The translations under genes and the position numbers were made by a program. A DNA stretch of 64,000 nt from Sphingobacteriia bacterium (GTDB lineage: Bacteria; Bacteroidota; Bacteroidia; NS11-12g; UBA955), in the NCBI GenBank assembly GCA_021151535.1, contig JAGKXC010000007.1, forward strand, positions 9,207 to 73,206, in the 5' to 3' direction. The notes beneath the pieces were generated by a model, which saw only the letters and a program-made list of their open reading frames with translations, was not told the origin of the DNA and searched no databases. Of the stretch, positions 36,093-45,770 are shown one piece after another. Every line of letters begins with the position of its first letter. The first letter of the stretch is position 1.

Positions 36093-37031
36093 ATGCAAGG
36101 AAAACAAAAGGTTTTGGTAACAGGCAGCAATGGGTTGTTGGGTCAGAAGCTCACTGATTTATTTATTGGTAAGCCTGAATGGGAATTGGTAGCAACAGGG
36201 GTTGGAGTCAATCGTTATCCTGTGGCTGCGGCTGAGTGGAGTGAACGGGAAGGTCAGTTGGTTGGCAGTTATCGGTATGAGAGTTTGGATGTTACGGATG
36301 CTGCTGCAGTAGAAGCATTGTTGACGAAAGAGATGCCAGACGTGGTTATTCACACGGCGGCGATGACGCAGGTAGATGACTGTGAATTCAAAAAAGAGGC
36401 TTGTGTTGCGTTGAACATTGATGCGGTGGCGAATTTGGCAAAATTGAGCACCACTTTGGGATTTCACTTGGTGCATGTGAGCACGGATTTCATTTTTGAC
36501 GGTACCAAGGCGATGGTAACGGAAGAGGAAGAGCCCAATCCATTGAGTTATTATGGTTGGAGCAAATGGGAAGGGGAGAAGGCGGTAATGGAATTTGCCA
36601 ATTCGTATTCGATTTTGAGAACGGTTTTGGTATACGGCAAGGTGGCCGACATGAGCCGGAACAACATTGTGTTATGGGCGTATCAGACCTTGAAGGAGGG
36701 CAAAGCGGCCAATGTGGTGGTGGATCAATTCAGAACGCCTACTTTGGCGGAGGATTTGGCGATGGGCTGTTACTTGGCTGCGGAAAAACGCGCGCAAGGG
36801 ATTTATCATATTGCAGGCAAAGATTATATGAGTATCATTGAGTTGGTAGAGCGGGTAGCGCGTTTTTACGGATTTTCGATGGATTCGATTAACAGGGTAG
36901 ATTCTAGCACATTGAATCAACCGGCGAAACGGCCACCTGATACGGGTTTGGATATTCGCAAAGCATGTGAAATTTTGGGATATGAACCCCACAGTTTTGA
37001 GGAGGGTTTGGCTTTATTAAACTTGCAATAA
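36093..37031 (+). CDS. RmlD-like SDR family oxidoreductase
   Basis: A 312-residue NAD(P)-dependent extended short-chain dehydrogenase similar to dTDP-4-dehydrorhamnose reductase. The coenzyme motif is VTGSNGLLGQKL (about 9-20). DVVIHTAAMTQVDDCE and LVHVSTDFIFDG give the Ser/Thr, and YYGWSKWEGE carries the catalytic Tyr and Lys. The specific sugar nucleotide is unknown; a role in surface glycan or methionine-adenosyltransferase-like regulation is possible. The ORF opens with TTG at 36069; the ATG at 36093 starts directly at the Rossmann strand and is preferred. Confidence 0.87.
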   Translation: MQGKQKVLVTGSNGLLGQKLTDLFIGKPEWELVATGVGVNRYPVAAAEWSEREGQLVGSYRYESLDVTDAAAVEALLTKEMPDVVIHTAAMTQVDDCEFKKEACVALNIDAVANLAKLSTTLGFHLVHVSTDFIFDGTKAMVTEEEEPNPLSYYGWSKWEGEKAVMEFANSYSILRTVLVYGKVADMSRNNIVLWAYQTLKEGKAANVVVDQFRTPTLAEDLAMGCYLAAEKRAQGIYHIAGKDYMSIIELVERVARFYGFSMDSINRVDSSTLNQPAKRPPDTGLDIRKACEILGYEPHSFEEGLALLNLQ

Positions 37032-37073
37032 CTTAACTGATAATTATCATCAGAATTTGCTTGAACAATTGTT

Positions 37074-37081
37074 TACATTTG
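37074..37081 (+). promoter_or_regulatory. -7 promoter box of the 3-hydroxyanthranilate dioxygenase gene
   Basis: TACATTTG, exact TAnnTTTG, 37 bases before the ATG at 37119. Confidence 0.55.
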
Positions 37082-37118
37082 CATTTAACCAAGATAGAAA
37101 AACATAAAATTTATCGCC

Positions 37119-37637
37119 ATGGAAATACGCGCACCTTTTAATTTAGAGAAATGGATTGCTGAAAACAGGCATTTATTAAAGCCACCTGTAGCCAATAAAA
37201 ACTTGTATCCAGAAGGTTCTGATTACATTGTTATGGTTGTGGGCGGTCCTAATTCTCGTAAGGATTATCACTATAACCAAACGGAGGAATTATTCTATCA
37301 GTTGGAGGGTGAAATTACGGTTGCTACCCAACAAAATGGCCAAAGAGTGGATGTAAAATTGGGCCCTGGCGATATGTTCTTTTTACCTGGTGGTATTCCA
37401 CATTCACCGGGCAGAACCGAAGGTAGTGTGGGTTTAGTGATTGAACGCGTAAGAGCGGGTAAAGGATTCACAGATGGGTTGTTGTGGTTTTGCGAAAAAT
37501 GCAACAACAAATTGCATGAAGCTTATTTTGAGTTGAATGATATTGAAAACGATTTTCTTTCTCATTTCAACGAATATTATAACTCTGAAGATTTGCGTAC
37601 TTGCAAAGCTTGTGGGCATGTAATGCAAAAGCCTTAA
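37119..37637 (+). CDS. nbaC: 3-hydroxyanthranilate 3,4-dioxygenase
   Basis: Opens the ring of 3-hydroxyanthranilate on the kynurenine route, giving the precursor of quinolinate and NAD or of a degradation pathway. The 172-residue cupin has the iron ligands His51, Glu57 and His95 and substrate arginines at 47 and 99. The C-terminal second metal site uses Cys125, Cys128, Cys162 and Cys165, the bacterial form of the enzyme. All key residues are present. The rest of the kynurenine pathway is not in the window. It has its own promoter. Confidence 0.96.
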   Translation: MEIRAPFNLEKWIAENRHLLKPPVANKNLYPEGSDYIVMVVGGPNSRKDYHYNQTEELFYQLEGEITVATQQNGQRVDVKLGPGDMFFLPGGIPHSPGRTEGSVGLVIERVRAGKGFTDGLLWFCEKCNNKLHEAYFELNDIENDFLSHFNEYYNSEDLRTCKACGHVMQKP

Positions 37638-37713
37638 GGACTTTAGGACTCTGAAAGTAAAAGAGGAATCAATTGGAATCTGTTTTCAAGGGGTTGTTCT
37701 GCTAGAAAATGCG

Positions 37714-37721
37714 TAAATTTG
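37714..37721 (+). promoter_or_regulatory. -7 promoter box of the PurF-like gene
   Basis: TAAATTTG, exact TAnnTTTG, ten bases before the ATG at 37732, with a TTG about 17 bases further upstream (37694-37696). Confidence 0.6.
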
Positions 37722-37731
37722 TAACTCTTTT

Positions 37732-39624
37732 ATGAGTGATGCCATAAAACACGAATGCGGGGTAGCCTTCATTCGATTAAGAAAGCCTTTATCTTATTAC
37801 CGCGAAAAGTACGGAACGTACTGGTACGGAATCACCAAGCTTCAGTTTTTGATGACCAAGCAATTGAACCGTGGTCAAGACGGTGCAGGTTTGGGTGTTG
37901 TAAAATTGGATCCTGCTTATGGCGATCGATATTTGGCCAGAAAACGCAGTGCTACCAAAACAGCGTTAAGCGATATATTTGAGGGATTAGCGGAAGCATT
38001 CGAAGAAATTCCCAAGGAGTTTCGCGATGATGAGGCATATTTAAAAAAGTATTTTCCTTATGCCGGTGAGTTGTTGTTAGGCCATTTGCGTTATGGCACT
38101 TATGGCGGTAACAGCATTGAGAATATACATCCATTTTTACGTCAGAACAACTGGATGGCCAGAAACTTAATGTTGGCGGGTAACTATAACGTAACCAATA
38201 CGGAAGAGTTATTTAACCAATTGATTGAGTTGGGTCAGCAGCCTAAAGAAAAGAGTGATAACGTATTGATGCTGGAGAAAATCGGTCATTTTATTGACGA
38301 GGAAAACCAGCGATTGTTTGGCATTTTTAAGGCCCAAGGATATACCAATTTGGAGATTACCGAGAAGATCAAAGAAGAAATTTCTTTGGTGAACATTTTG
38401 AAGCGCAGCTTTAAGAGTGTTGACGGTGGTTATAACATGATTGGTTTATTGGGTCATGGCGATGCATTTGTGATGCGCGATCCTGCTGGAATTCGCCCAT
38501 CGCACTATTATATCGACGATGAGGTTGTGGTTGTAGCATCTGAGCGTGCTGCAATTCAAACGGCATTCAATTTATATCCTGAACAGATACAAGAATTAGG
38601 ACCGGGTAACGCTTTGATTGTGAAGAAATCAGGCAATGTTGAGGAGGTGAATATCATTGAGCCGGTTGAGAGAAAAAGTTGCAGTTTTGAGCGGATTTAT
38701 TTCTCAAGAGGCAATGATCAGGAAATCTATGCAGAGCGCAAAGAATTGGGAAGATTATTGGCTCAACCTGTGATGAACATGTTGGGTAACGATTTGGTTA
38801 ATACTGTATTTAGTTATGTTCCCAACACTGCGGCAACCAGTTTTTATGGATTAATTGATGGCATCCACGAGATCAGAAGAAAGCTACAAGCCGAGGCATT
38901 GGCAACGGTTGATATCGCCAATGACCCTGAAAGAGTGAAGGAGATTTTAAGTTGGAGACCGCGTAGGGAGAAGATTTTGGTGAAAGACGTGAAGATGCGT
39001 ACTTTTATTACAAATGATAACGAGCGTGAAGATTTGGTGGGGCATGTTTATGATATCACTTATGGTGTGGTGAAGAGTTGGGAGGATACGTTGGTGATCA
39101 TGGATGATAGTGTTGTTAGGGGTACCACATTGAGAACCAGTATTTTAAAGATTTTGGATCGATTGGAGCCCAAGCGTATTATTTTGGTAAGTAGTGCGCC
39201 GCAAATTCGTTATCCGGATTGTTATGGAATTGATATGAGTAAGTTGGGCGATTTTGCTGCATTTAGAGCTGCCGTTGAATTGCTGAATGAGAGGGGAATG
39301 GAATCTGTGATGCAAGCCACTTACGAAAAGGCGAAACAGGAATTGGAAAAGCATGCGAGTGAGCAAATGAACGTTGTTAAGGATATCTATGCACCGTTTA
39401 CAGATGAAGAAATTGCGAGTAAAATTGCTGAAATGGTAAGGCCAAAAGGCATGCGAGCGCAGTTTGATATTTTGTTCCAATCTGTTGATCAACTGCATGT
39501 TGCATGTCCTAATGATTTGGGCGATTGGTACTTTACTGGCGATTTCCCAACACCAGGAGGAACGCAGGTAGCCAACAGGGCATTTGTGTATTATATGGAA
39601 GGCAGAAAAGAGCGCGCATATTAA
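37732..39624 (+). CDS. Amidophosphoribosyltransferase, long Bacteroidota form
   Basis: A 630-residue class II glutamine amidotransferase joined to a phosphoribosyltransferase, expected to make phosphoribosylamine in purine synthesis. The nucleophile is Cys9 in KHECGVAFI, so residues 1-8 may be a removed propeptide. LGHLRYGTYG and DPAGIRPSHYY lie in the glutaminase part, and VIMDDSVVRGTT is the PRPP loop. It is over 100 residues longer than classical PurF, with inserts after the N-terminal motif, and Bacteroidota often carry it next to a standard PurF. Whether it is the main enzyme or a paralogue cannot be told. purK is nearby at 40263. Confidence 0.88.
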   Translation: MSDAIKHECGVAFIRLRKPLSYYREKYGTYWYGITKLQFLMTKQLNRGQDGAGLGVVKLDPAYGDRYLARKRSATKTALSDIFEGLAEAFEEIPKEFRDDEAYLKKYFPYAGELLLGHLRYGTYGGNSIENIHPFLRQNNWMARNLMLAGNYNVTNTEELFNQLIELGQQPKEKSDNVLMLEKIGHFIDEENQRLFGIFKAQGYTNLEITEKIKEEISLVNILKRSFKSVDGGYNMIGLLGHGDAFVMRDPAGIRPSHYYIDDEVVVVASERAAIQTAFNLYPEQIQELGPGNALIVKKSGNVEEVNIIEPVERKSCSFERIYFSRGNDQEIYAERKELGRLLAQPVMNMLGNDLVNTVFSYVPNTAATSFYGLIDGIHEIRRKLQAEALATVDIANDPERVKEILSWRPRREKILVKDVKMRTFITNDNEREDLVGHVYDITYGVVKSWEDTLVIMDDSVVRGTTLRTSILKILDRLEPKRIILVSSAPQIRYPDCYGIDMSKLGDFAAFRAAVELLNERGMESVMQATYEKAKQELEKHASEQMNVVKDIYAPFTDEEIASKIAEMVRPKGMRAQFDILFQSVDQLHVACPNDLGDWYFTGDFPTPGGTQVANRAFVYYMEGRKERAY

Positions 39625-39653
39625 GATTTGGTGGCGCGGTAAGAAAGATTTAT

Positions 39654-39661
39654 TATTTTTG
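39654..39661 (+). promoter_or_regulatory. -7 promoter box of frr
   Basis: TATTTTTG, exact TAnnTTTG, 14 bases before the ATG at 39676; a TTTG at 39627-39630 could be the -33 element. Confidence 0.55.
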
Positions 39662-39675
39662 CTAAAATTGGAGTT

Positions 39676-40236
39676 ATGAGCACGGTAAACGAAGTTATTG
39701 AGCAATTGAAAGATCAGTTAGAAAAGAACTTACAGCATACAATTGTTGAATTTGGAAGAATCAGGGCTGGTAAGGCAAGTCCTACCATGCTTGATAGTGT
39801 AATGGTGGAATATTATGGTGCATTAACACCGCTTTCACAAGTTGCGAACGTGGGAACACCAGACGCCAGAACGTTGGCAATTCAGCCTTGGGATAAGACG
39901 TTGATTCGCCCGATTGAGATGGCGATTATTAATAGCAATTTGGGATTTGCACCCCAGAACGATGGGGAGATGATTCGTATTTCTGTGCCTGCATTGAATG
40001 AAGAGCGCAGAAAAGAATTGGTTAAGCGCACTAAGAATGAGGCGGAGAACTCTAAGGTTGGAATTAGAAATTTGCGTAAAGATGCCAATGAGCGTATCAA
40101 GAAATTGCAGAAAGATGGATTGAGCGAAGATGAGGCTAAGGTTGCGGAAGATAGGGTGCAGAAGATGGTGGATGGCTACATTGTGAAGACCGACCAATTG
40201 GTGGTTGACAAGGAAAAAGACATCATGACCATTTAA
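39676..40236 (+). CDS. frr: Ribosome recycling factor
   Basis: Splits post-termination ribosomes together with EF-G. The 186-residue protein has the usual three-helix and beta-domain layout, with RIRAGKASPTMLDSVMVEYYG, QPWDKTLIRPIE and ISVPALNEERRKEL, and a C-terminal helix rich in Lys and Glu. It is usually next to pyrH; here it stands alone with its own promoter and converges on purK. Confidence 0.97.
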   Translation: MSTVNEVIEQLKDQLEKNLQHTIVEFGRIRAGKASPTMLDSVMVEYYGALTPLSQVANVGTPDARTLAIQPWDKTLIRPIEMAIINSNLGFAPQNDGEMIRISVPALNEERRKELVKRTKNEAENSKVGIRNLRKDANERIKKLQKDGLSEDEAKVAEDRVQKMVDGYIVKTDQLVVDKEKDIMTI

Positions 40237-40262
40237 GGTTTTGATGTTTTATTAAATTAGAT

Positions 40263-41486
40263 TCAATACGCTTTTTCGATAGCCAATAGCGGCATCAATT
40301 CATTGGCATTTTTAAGTAATTCATCCAATGTTGGAGCGATGATGGTAGCGTGACCGAGTTTGCGGTTGGGCTTAGACTCCGATTTGCCGTACATATGGAT
40401 AAACACATCGGAACGATTTTGCAAAATTTGAAGGTGTTTGAGATGGTATTTGCCAGAGAAATCTGTGGGTCCAACGATATTGATCATGGCGGCAGGTTGT
40501 TTTAGGCTAGGATCTCCGAGGGGTTTATCGGTTAGGATACGCAGGAATTGTTCGAATTGAGATGTGTGGCAACCTTCGATGGTATGGTGGCCGGAGTTAT
40601 GGGGTCTAGGGGCGATTTCGTTTACGAGGATATCGAGGTATATTGCTGAGGTATTGGCGAAATCGGTGATGGATGCGTGGGCATCGTGGGGGTTGGTATG
40701 AGATTGAAAATAAAGTTGATTTGGTGTAAGGAAAAGTTCAACGGCGAAGAGTCCTGGAGAGTTGAGAGATTCAACGGCTTTCAGGGCGATTTCTTTGGCT
40801 TTTTCTTCAACGTTGGGTTGTATTCTAGCTGGAGAGAAAAGGAACTCCACGAGATTGGAAGTGGGGTTGAAATACATCTCGATGGCAGGATAAACTGCGT
40901 GATTTCCGTGTGTATCAATGGCCACGATGATGGCAATTTCGAGGCTATTTTCGATGAAGGATTCGAGGAGAATTTCCCCTTTGAAGGGAGGATTGGAGAG
41001 AAGATCTGCTTTGGAGGTAATGGCCACGCCTTTGCCATCGTAGCCGCCGGTGCAGGTTTTTACCACAATGGTTTCACCGGGAAATTCTTGAAGGGTTTGG
41101 GGAGTAACTTGTGAGTGATGAAGGATTTGGTAGGGAGCGGTTGGAAGGTTATGAAGGGTATAATGGCGTTTTTGCTGTCCTTTGTTTTGAATAATTTTCA
41201 GAACATGGGGATTGGGAACAACGGGTTTACCTTCGGTTTGGAGTGCGATGAGGGTATCCACGTTGATGTGTTCAATTTCCCACGTAAGGATGTCTGAGGC
41301 GAGGGCCAATTCTCGGATGCTTGCATCCGAGTTGAGGCTGCCGGGGATAAACTCTTGTGTAAGTGGACCTGCTGGGCAATCTTTGGCAGATTCAAGCACA
41401 ACGAAGTGTGCAGGAACATTATTATTTGCAGCCTCAATGGTCATCATGCCCAATTGGCCCCCGCCGATTATCCCAACTTTTTTCAT
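40263..41486 (-). CDS. purK: 5-(carboxyamino)imidazole ribonucleotide synthase
   Basis: Carboxylates AIR with bicarbonate and ATP in purine synthesis. The 407-residue ATP-grasp enzyme starts MKKVGIIGGGQLGMM; TGGYDGKGVAI is the ATP loop. The metal and substrate region is a little diverged: FAVELFLTPNQLYFQSHTNP, then PRPHNSGHHTIEGCHTSQFEQ. The family usually has NEIAPRPHNSGH, which is intact. The ORF runs from 41681, but the -7 box at 41498-41491 (exact TATCTTTG) is only four bases before the ATG at 41486, which fixes the start. Confidence 0.94.
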   Translation of the reverse strand: MKKVGIIGGGQLGMMTIEAANNNVPAHFVVLESAKDCPAGPLTQEFIPGSLNSDASIRELALASDILTWEIEHINVDTLIALQTEGKPVVPNPHVLKIIQNKGQQKRHYTLHNLPTAPYQILHHSQVTPQTLQEFPGETIVVKTCTGGYDGKGVAITSKADLLSNPPFKGEILLESFIENSLEIAIIVAIDTHGNHAVYPAIEMYFNPTSNLVEFLFSPARIQPNVEEKAKEIALKAVESLNSPGLFAVELFLTPNQLYFQSHTNPHDAHASITDFANTSAIYLDILVNEIAPRPHNSGHHTIEGCHTSQFEQFLRILTDKPLGDPSLKQPAAMINIVGPTDFSGKYHLKHLQILQNRSDVFIHMYGKSESKPNRKLGHATIIAPTLDELLKNANELMPLLAIEKAY

Positions 41487-41490
41487 GTTG

Positions 41491-41498
41491 CAAAGATA
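41491..41498 (-). promoter_or_regulatory. -7 promoter box of purK
   Basis: TATCTTTG, exact TAnnTTTG, four bases before the purK ATG. It lies inside the longer alternative frame and so excludes it. Confidence 0.65.
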
Positions 41499-41645
41499 GT
41501 TGGATGCCAAATTGAAATGAAAATTTGGATTGAAAATTTGGGTTGAATGTATGGAATCCTTGGGTGTTTCAACGAAAAATCGTTTGGATTTTTTTGAAGC
41601 CTTCAATATTTGTAGTACATTCGATGTAATATTCGAGAAACCCAT

Positions 41646-42998
41646 ATGGCAGACCCTCTCCCGGCGATAACAATTTTTCAATCGGTTTTTTCCATTTCCC
41701 CATTACAAATATTGAGTACCCAAACTACTTTAACTGATTGGTTAATAGTGGTTTTATGTTTGGTATTGGTGGCGTTTTTTGCAGGAATGGAGATTGCATT
41801 TATTTCGGCAAGTAGATTGAGAATTGAGTTGCGCAGTAAGGATGGAACGGGTGGTGGAAAATGGCTTTCACGTTACGTTAAGCATCCCAGTGAATTTATT
41901 TCTACGGTACTTGTTGGCACCAATCTAGCTATGGTAGTTTATGGTTTGTACATGGGTGCGATTTTAGAGAATATTTTGGATGGGTTGCCTTATGTTTGGT
42001 TGCAATCTGACATCATACGTTATGCACTGGTAACATTATTTAGTACCTTGATTGTATTGGTATTGGCTGAATACATTCCTAAAACCTTTTTCAAGTTGTA
42101 TGCAGATACATTGTTATTTGGATTGGCGGGTGTGTTTCGGGCAGCGCAGGTGGTGATGTGGCCTTTTATTTTATTGACAAAAAAGATTTCGGCATTTGTT
42201 CTAAGGGTATTCACCAAAACAGAAATTTCTGAAACTACGCCTGTTTTTTCAAAGGTAGATTTAGACAATTATTTGGCGAGTTTAGAAAATTCCAGCAATC
42301 CTGATGGGTTAGAAATTGATACTGAGGTTTTTAGAAATGCTTTGGATTTTAGCGATGTAAAGGTGAAAGATTTTATGGTACCAAGACCAGAAATCATGGC
42401 TATTTCAGTAACCGATACCATCGAGAATTTGCGTGCGAAGTTTATCGAAACAGCGCATTCTAAACTATTGGTTTATAAAGAAAACATCGATCATGTTATT
42501 GGATTTGTTCATCAAAGTGAAATTTTCCATTCGCCCAAGAGAATTCAAGATATTTTACGGCCGGTTTTGTTTGTTAATGAAAGTTTACAAGCGCATGATA
42601 TGCTTCGTAATTTCATACATGAAAGACGCAGTTTAGCTGTGGTAGTGGATGAGTTTGGCGGTACGGCTGGTATGGTTACCATTGAAGATGTACTTGAACA
42701 AATTGTTGGTGAGATTGAAGATGAATTTGATGTGGAAGATAGAATTGAGCAAGTTCTTGGCGATGGTCATTACAGGCTGTGTGGAAGATTGGAAGTTGAG
42801 TATTTGAATGAAAAGTACGATTTGCAAATCCCAGAAGGTGAATATACAACTTTAGGTGGTTTTATTTTTCATGCTGCTGAACGTGTTCCAAGTGTTGGAG
42901 AATCGATACAATTGCAGCGCTTTCAGTTTTTAATTAAGGATTTGGTTGGTGCAAGAATTGAGGAAGTAGAGTTGCGAATTTTGCCAGACAACGAATAA
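41646..42998 (+). CDS. CNNM/CorC family membrane protein with CBS pair
   Basis: A 450-residue protein. The N-terminal DUF21 transporter domain has four hydrophobic segments (about 30-190) with GMEIAFISASRLRIEL and VGTNLAMVVYGLY. A CBS pair follows at about 235-350 (VPRPEIMAISVTD; VDEFGGTAGMVTIEDVLEQIVGEIEDEF), then a CorC/HlyC domain. Family members export magnesium or other cations, and the Bacteroidota paralogue GldE is linked to gliding; which role applies is open. A near-consensus box (TACATTCG, 41616-41623) lies 22 bases upstream. It is divergent from purK. Confidence 0.9.
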   Translation: MADPLPAITIFQSVFSISPLQILSTQTTLTDWLIVVLCLVLVAFFAGMEIAFISASRLRIELRSKDGTGGGKWLSRYVKHPSEFISTVLVGTNLAMVVYGLYMGAILENILDGLPYVWLQSDIIRYALVTLFSTLIVLVLAEYIPKTFFKLYADTLLFGLAGVFRAAQVVMWPFILLTKKISAFVLRVFTKTEISETTPVFSKVDLDNYLASLENSSNPDGLEIDTEVFRNALDFSDVKVKDFMVPRPEIMAISVTDTIENLRAKFIETAHSKLLVYKENIDHVIGFVHQSEIFHSPKRIQDILRPVLFVNESLQAHDMLRNFIHERRSLAVVVDEFGGTAGMVTIEDVLEQIVGEIEDEFDVEDRIEQVLGDGHYRLCGRLEVEYLNEKYDLQIPEGEYTTLGGFIFHAAERVPSVGESIQLQRFQFLIKDLVGARIEEVELRILPDNE

Positions 42999-43105
42999 AT
43001 ATTGCAATTTTCGATAGAAACGCACCTAAGCAGTTTTGGCTTTCAGAATTAATTACTATTATTGATTAACAATCTCCTAATAAGGTGATTGTGATAATTA
43101 TCAGT

Positions 43106-43837
43106 ATGAAACGTTTCTTATTTCACGGTGTATTTATTGCTTTTTTAAGTGTGTTTTCAATTACCACATTAAAAGCTGAGACTTTACAGAAGAGAAATCT
43201 TATTGTAAAAGATAGTGTAAAAAACAGGTTGTATTATCCAATGAAGTGGGAATTAACAACCAATATTACATTGAGTTTATCGCGTTTTGCTGGGAATCTA
43301 ACCCGCAATTTAAATGATGATCCGTACATGATTATGTTAAGAAAGATGGATCAAAAGGGCAAAGGATTTGAAAGGGGGCATAACTGGAGAATGGGTTATA
43401 ATGGATTTCAGATCAAATCTCAAGACGAACTGGGTGGTGGTCAATCAAGAAATACCCAAGATTTAGCACATTCTTTGTTGATTGGCCGTGAATGGAGAAG
43501 ACAATTAGACCAAGGATTTTATGTTTTTGGTGGATTTGAGACGAGATTTATGTATCAAATGACGGAATCGAGAACATTAAATCGCGATATTTTCCCCACA
43601 ACAGAATTCATTACTACCCGCACTGCTACAGGAGGTAGTGTTGATGCATTCGGTGGCTTAGGATGGAGATTTAATCAGCGTTTAAGTATTTATACTGAAG
43701 CATCTTTGGTGGGACAGGCGTTAAAAATTGACCGATCTTTTGAAAATTCTAGTGTTGTAACAAGTTTGCAGAATTCCATGCAATATCAATTTATCCCATT
43801 GGTGCCAATTGCGTTATTTATGTCGTTCAGTTTCTAA
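43106..43837 (+). CDS. Predicted outer membrane beta-barrel protein
   Basis: A 243-residue exported protein with a signal peptide (residues 1-24, MKRFLFHGVFIAF to KAET). The rest alternates hydrophobic and polar residues in strand-length blocks, ending LVPIALFMSFSF, whose final Phe is typical of outer membrane barrels. I do not recognise a named family. The ORF begins with GTG at 43085, but the ATG at 43106 gives a proper signal peptide. Its stop overlaps the start of the next gene (TAATG), so the two envelope proteins are made together. Confidence 0.72.
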   Translation: MKRFLFHGVFIAFLSVFSITTLKAETLQKRNLIVKDSVKNRLYYPMKWELTTNITLSLSRFAGNLTRNLNDDPYMIMLRKMDQKGKGFERGHNWRMGYNGFQIKSQDELGGGQSRNTQDLAHSLLIGREWRRQLDQGFYVFGGFETRFMYQMTESRTLNRDIFPTTEFITTRTATGGSVDAFGGLGWRFNQRLSIYTEASLVGQALKIDRSFENSSVVTSLQNSMQYQFIPLVPIALFMSFSF

Positions 43838-44646
43838 TGGAAAAGCCAATTTTGAAGTCACCAACAGCGAAAAAATTGAGAAAAGACATGAGAAGTGAAT
43901 TGGGAATTCCGAAGGTTATTACTTGTGTGATTTTGTTTATTATGTTGTTTGATGTGTCATTGTTAAATGCTCAAACAACCCAAACAGATACAAGTAAATC
44001 CAAAAGCGTAACTACAAGTAAAACGGATGATGAATATCAGAAGATCAGGGAGCAAGCAAAACAACAGCCGGTTATTGGGGAAACCAAGCCAGGCACAGTT
44101 TTAAAGCCTGCAGATACAATTAGAAAAGCGCAACCTGTAATCATTAAGCGGAAAGTTGTAATTAATCAGGATTATGTTGGGTTTAATACATCGCCCATGC
44201 TACAACAGCTATTGCCATTTAATGCAGTTCCTGCAGATGCCGATTTAATGACATTGAACTTTAGAAGATACAAGAACAACAAGGGATATCGTTTTGCGAT
44301 GGGAATCAACAATTTAACGATAAATTCAAACGTGCAATCACTGGCCATGTATTACGATTACGACAATCGAAAAAGCATGGGCGGAAAATGGTCTTATTTT
44401 CTTGGTTACGGAATAGGATTTGAGTTTTTTCAGGATAATTCCAAAAGCAATGGAGTGTTTTTTGCCAGTCAAGGATTTACAGATTTCCTTTTCACCGGTC
44501 ACTGGGGTTTAGAATATAAGGTTAATGAAGTTTTCTCTCTGTCAACAGAGTCATTATTTGAGTTGAGACTCGGATCATCAGGTGGTATGAGATTAGTTCC
44601 ACCAGTGGCGATAGTTGCCAATTTTAATATTACTAAGGCGAGATAA
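43837..44646 (+). CDS. Exported protein of unknown function (barrel partner)
   Basis: A 269-residue protein with a basic N-terminus (PTAKKLRKDMR), one hydrophobic segment at about 26-45 ending NAQ, a low-complexity Thr/Lys/Gln linker (about 46-100), and a beta-rich C-terminal domain (FNTSPMLQQLLPFN, YRFAMGINNLTIN, GYGIGFEFFQDN). It is translationally coupled to the barrel protein at 43106 and probably shares its envelope role. No family recognised. Confidence 0.68.
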   Translation: MEKPILKSPTAKKLRKDMRSELGIPKVITCVILFIMLFDVSLLNAQTTQTDTSKSKSVTTSKTDDEYQKIREQAKQQPVIGETKPGTVLKPADTIRKAQPVIIKRKVVINQDYVGFNTSPMLQQLLPFNAVPADADLMTLNFRRYKNNKGYRFAMGINNLTINSNVQSLAMYYDYDNRKSMGGKWSYFLGYGIGFEFFQDNSKSNGVFFASQGFTDFLFTGHWGLEYKVNEVFSLSTESLFELRLGSSGGMRLVPPVAIVANFNITKAR

Positions 44647-44742
44647 TAGCAAGAAAAACTATCATTTTTATCTGATGTAATTATTTTGCAAAAGTAGAGT
44701 AATTTTGGGAGAGGCTTTTAGAATTTATCGCCAGTATAAATC

Positions 44743-45726
44743 CTATTTATTATATAAAATTGTATAATAATCGGATGTAAACCCTCCAACAACACCATAC
44801 CCATTGGGGATATTGGATTTTACCACACCTGGTATTTGTGTGATAGATTGTTGTTGCCAAATATGCGCTGCCTCTGTATTGTAATAGTTAAAAAGCGCTT
44901 CTGTTGTGTTTTCTAAAATGATGGTACGAGAAATGAGCTTTAGAGTTTTGCTATTTGCAAATGGGTTAAGGTTATAGAATGCAAAATTGGCTTCAACCCC
45001 GTTGAAAGTTTCATCATCAAAAAGCAATTCTTTATCGGTATAACTGTTGTATGAATTTCTGAGAAACGGCAATTCAGTACCATCGATTTTCATTTTTTCA
45101 ATGTAATATGAGCTATCGATAATATTACCGGAAGTATTTAAGGTGTATTTAATAATTTTTTGCACTACATATAGTCGGTAAAAATTGGCATAAAGCGCGC
45201 TGTCTTTAAAATGAACGGCGAAGGTTTGGGTATTACCAATTCCCGGAATTAATTGTGTTGCTGTATCAATTTTAGAAATTACTATTTTGGTTGGGAGTCT
45301 GTCAAATACTTCAAAGGTATCTTCCGTATTTGCATAATGGAAATAAAAACTATCTTTCGCCTTAAGGTTGCTTTTCCAAATATATTCACCTGGTTTTAAC
45401 AATATAAAAGATTGTGATGGGGTATTATAGGAGTTTTTTAGCGTAGCTGTTGCTTGTGTTTCTGCATAAAACGGGCTGGTAATATCAACTACTTTAGAGC
45501 AATAGGCAATAATTGTTGAATCCGGAGTTAAAATTACTTTAACAACTGGACCTTTTGCTGTTTGGGTACTACTGGGAACTTTAATTTCTGTTACACATCC
45601 GAAACAGATTAAGCAACATAAGAGAGATAGGGTGAAATTTTTAATTGCCGAGTTACAATTGAAATTTCTATAAATTTTGGCAAAGTCAAATCCGAAAATA
45701 ATATTTTTAATACGGGAAAATCGCAT
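44743..45726 (-). CDS. DUF4249 family lipoprotein
   Basis: A 327-residue surface or periplasmic lipoprotein. The signal segment ends in ICFGC (Cys near residue 44), with an unusually long, basic leader before it, so the true start may be later than 45726 although no ATG is available. The body contains YANTEDTFEVFDRLPT, FDDETFNGVEANFAF and, near the end, GVVKSNIPNGYGVVGGFTSDYY, which are DUF4249 hallmarks. Members always accompany a TonB-dependent receptor, as here (44 bases away), and probably help capture its ligand. Confidence 0.8.
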   Translation of the reverse strand: MRFSRIKNIIFGFDFAKIYRNFNCNSAIKNFTLSLLCCLICFGCVTEIKVPSSTQTAKGPVVKVILTPDSTIIAYCSKVVDITSPFYAETQATATLKNSYNTPSQSFILLKPGEYIWKSNLKAKDSFYFHYANTEDTFEVFDRLPTKIVISKIDTATQLIPGIGNTQTFAVHFKDSALYANFYRLYVVQKIIKYTLNTSGNIIDSSYYIEKMKIDGTELPFLRNSYNSYTDKELLFDDETFNGVEANFAFYNLNPFANSKTLKLISRTIILENTTEALFNYYNTEAAHIWQQQSITQIPGVVKSNIPNGYGVVGGFTSDYYTILYNK

Positions 45727-45770
45727 GCCAACTGTTTATAATTGCTTCAAGCGAAGATATTAAAAACAAT

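Noticed and set aside
41487..41681. Longer purK starting at 41681
   Set aside because: The extra 65 residues precede the Rossmann motif, overlap the divergent gene and contain the promoter box.
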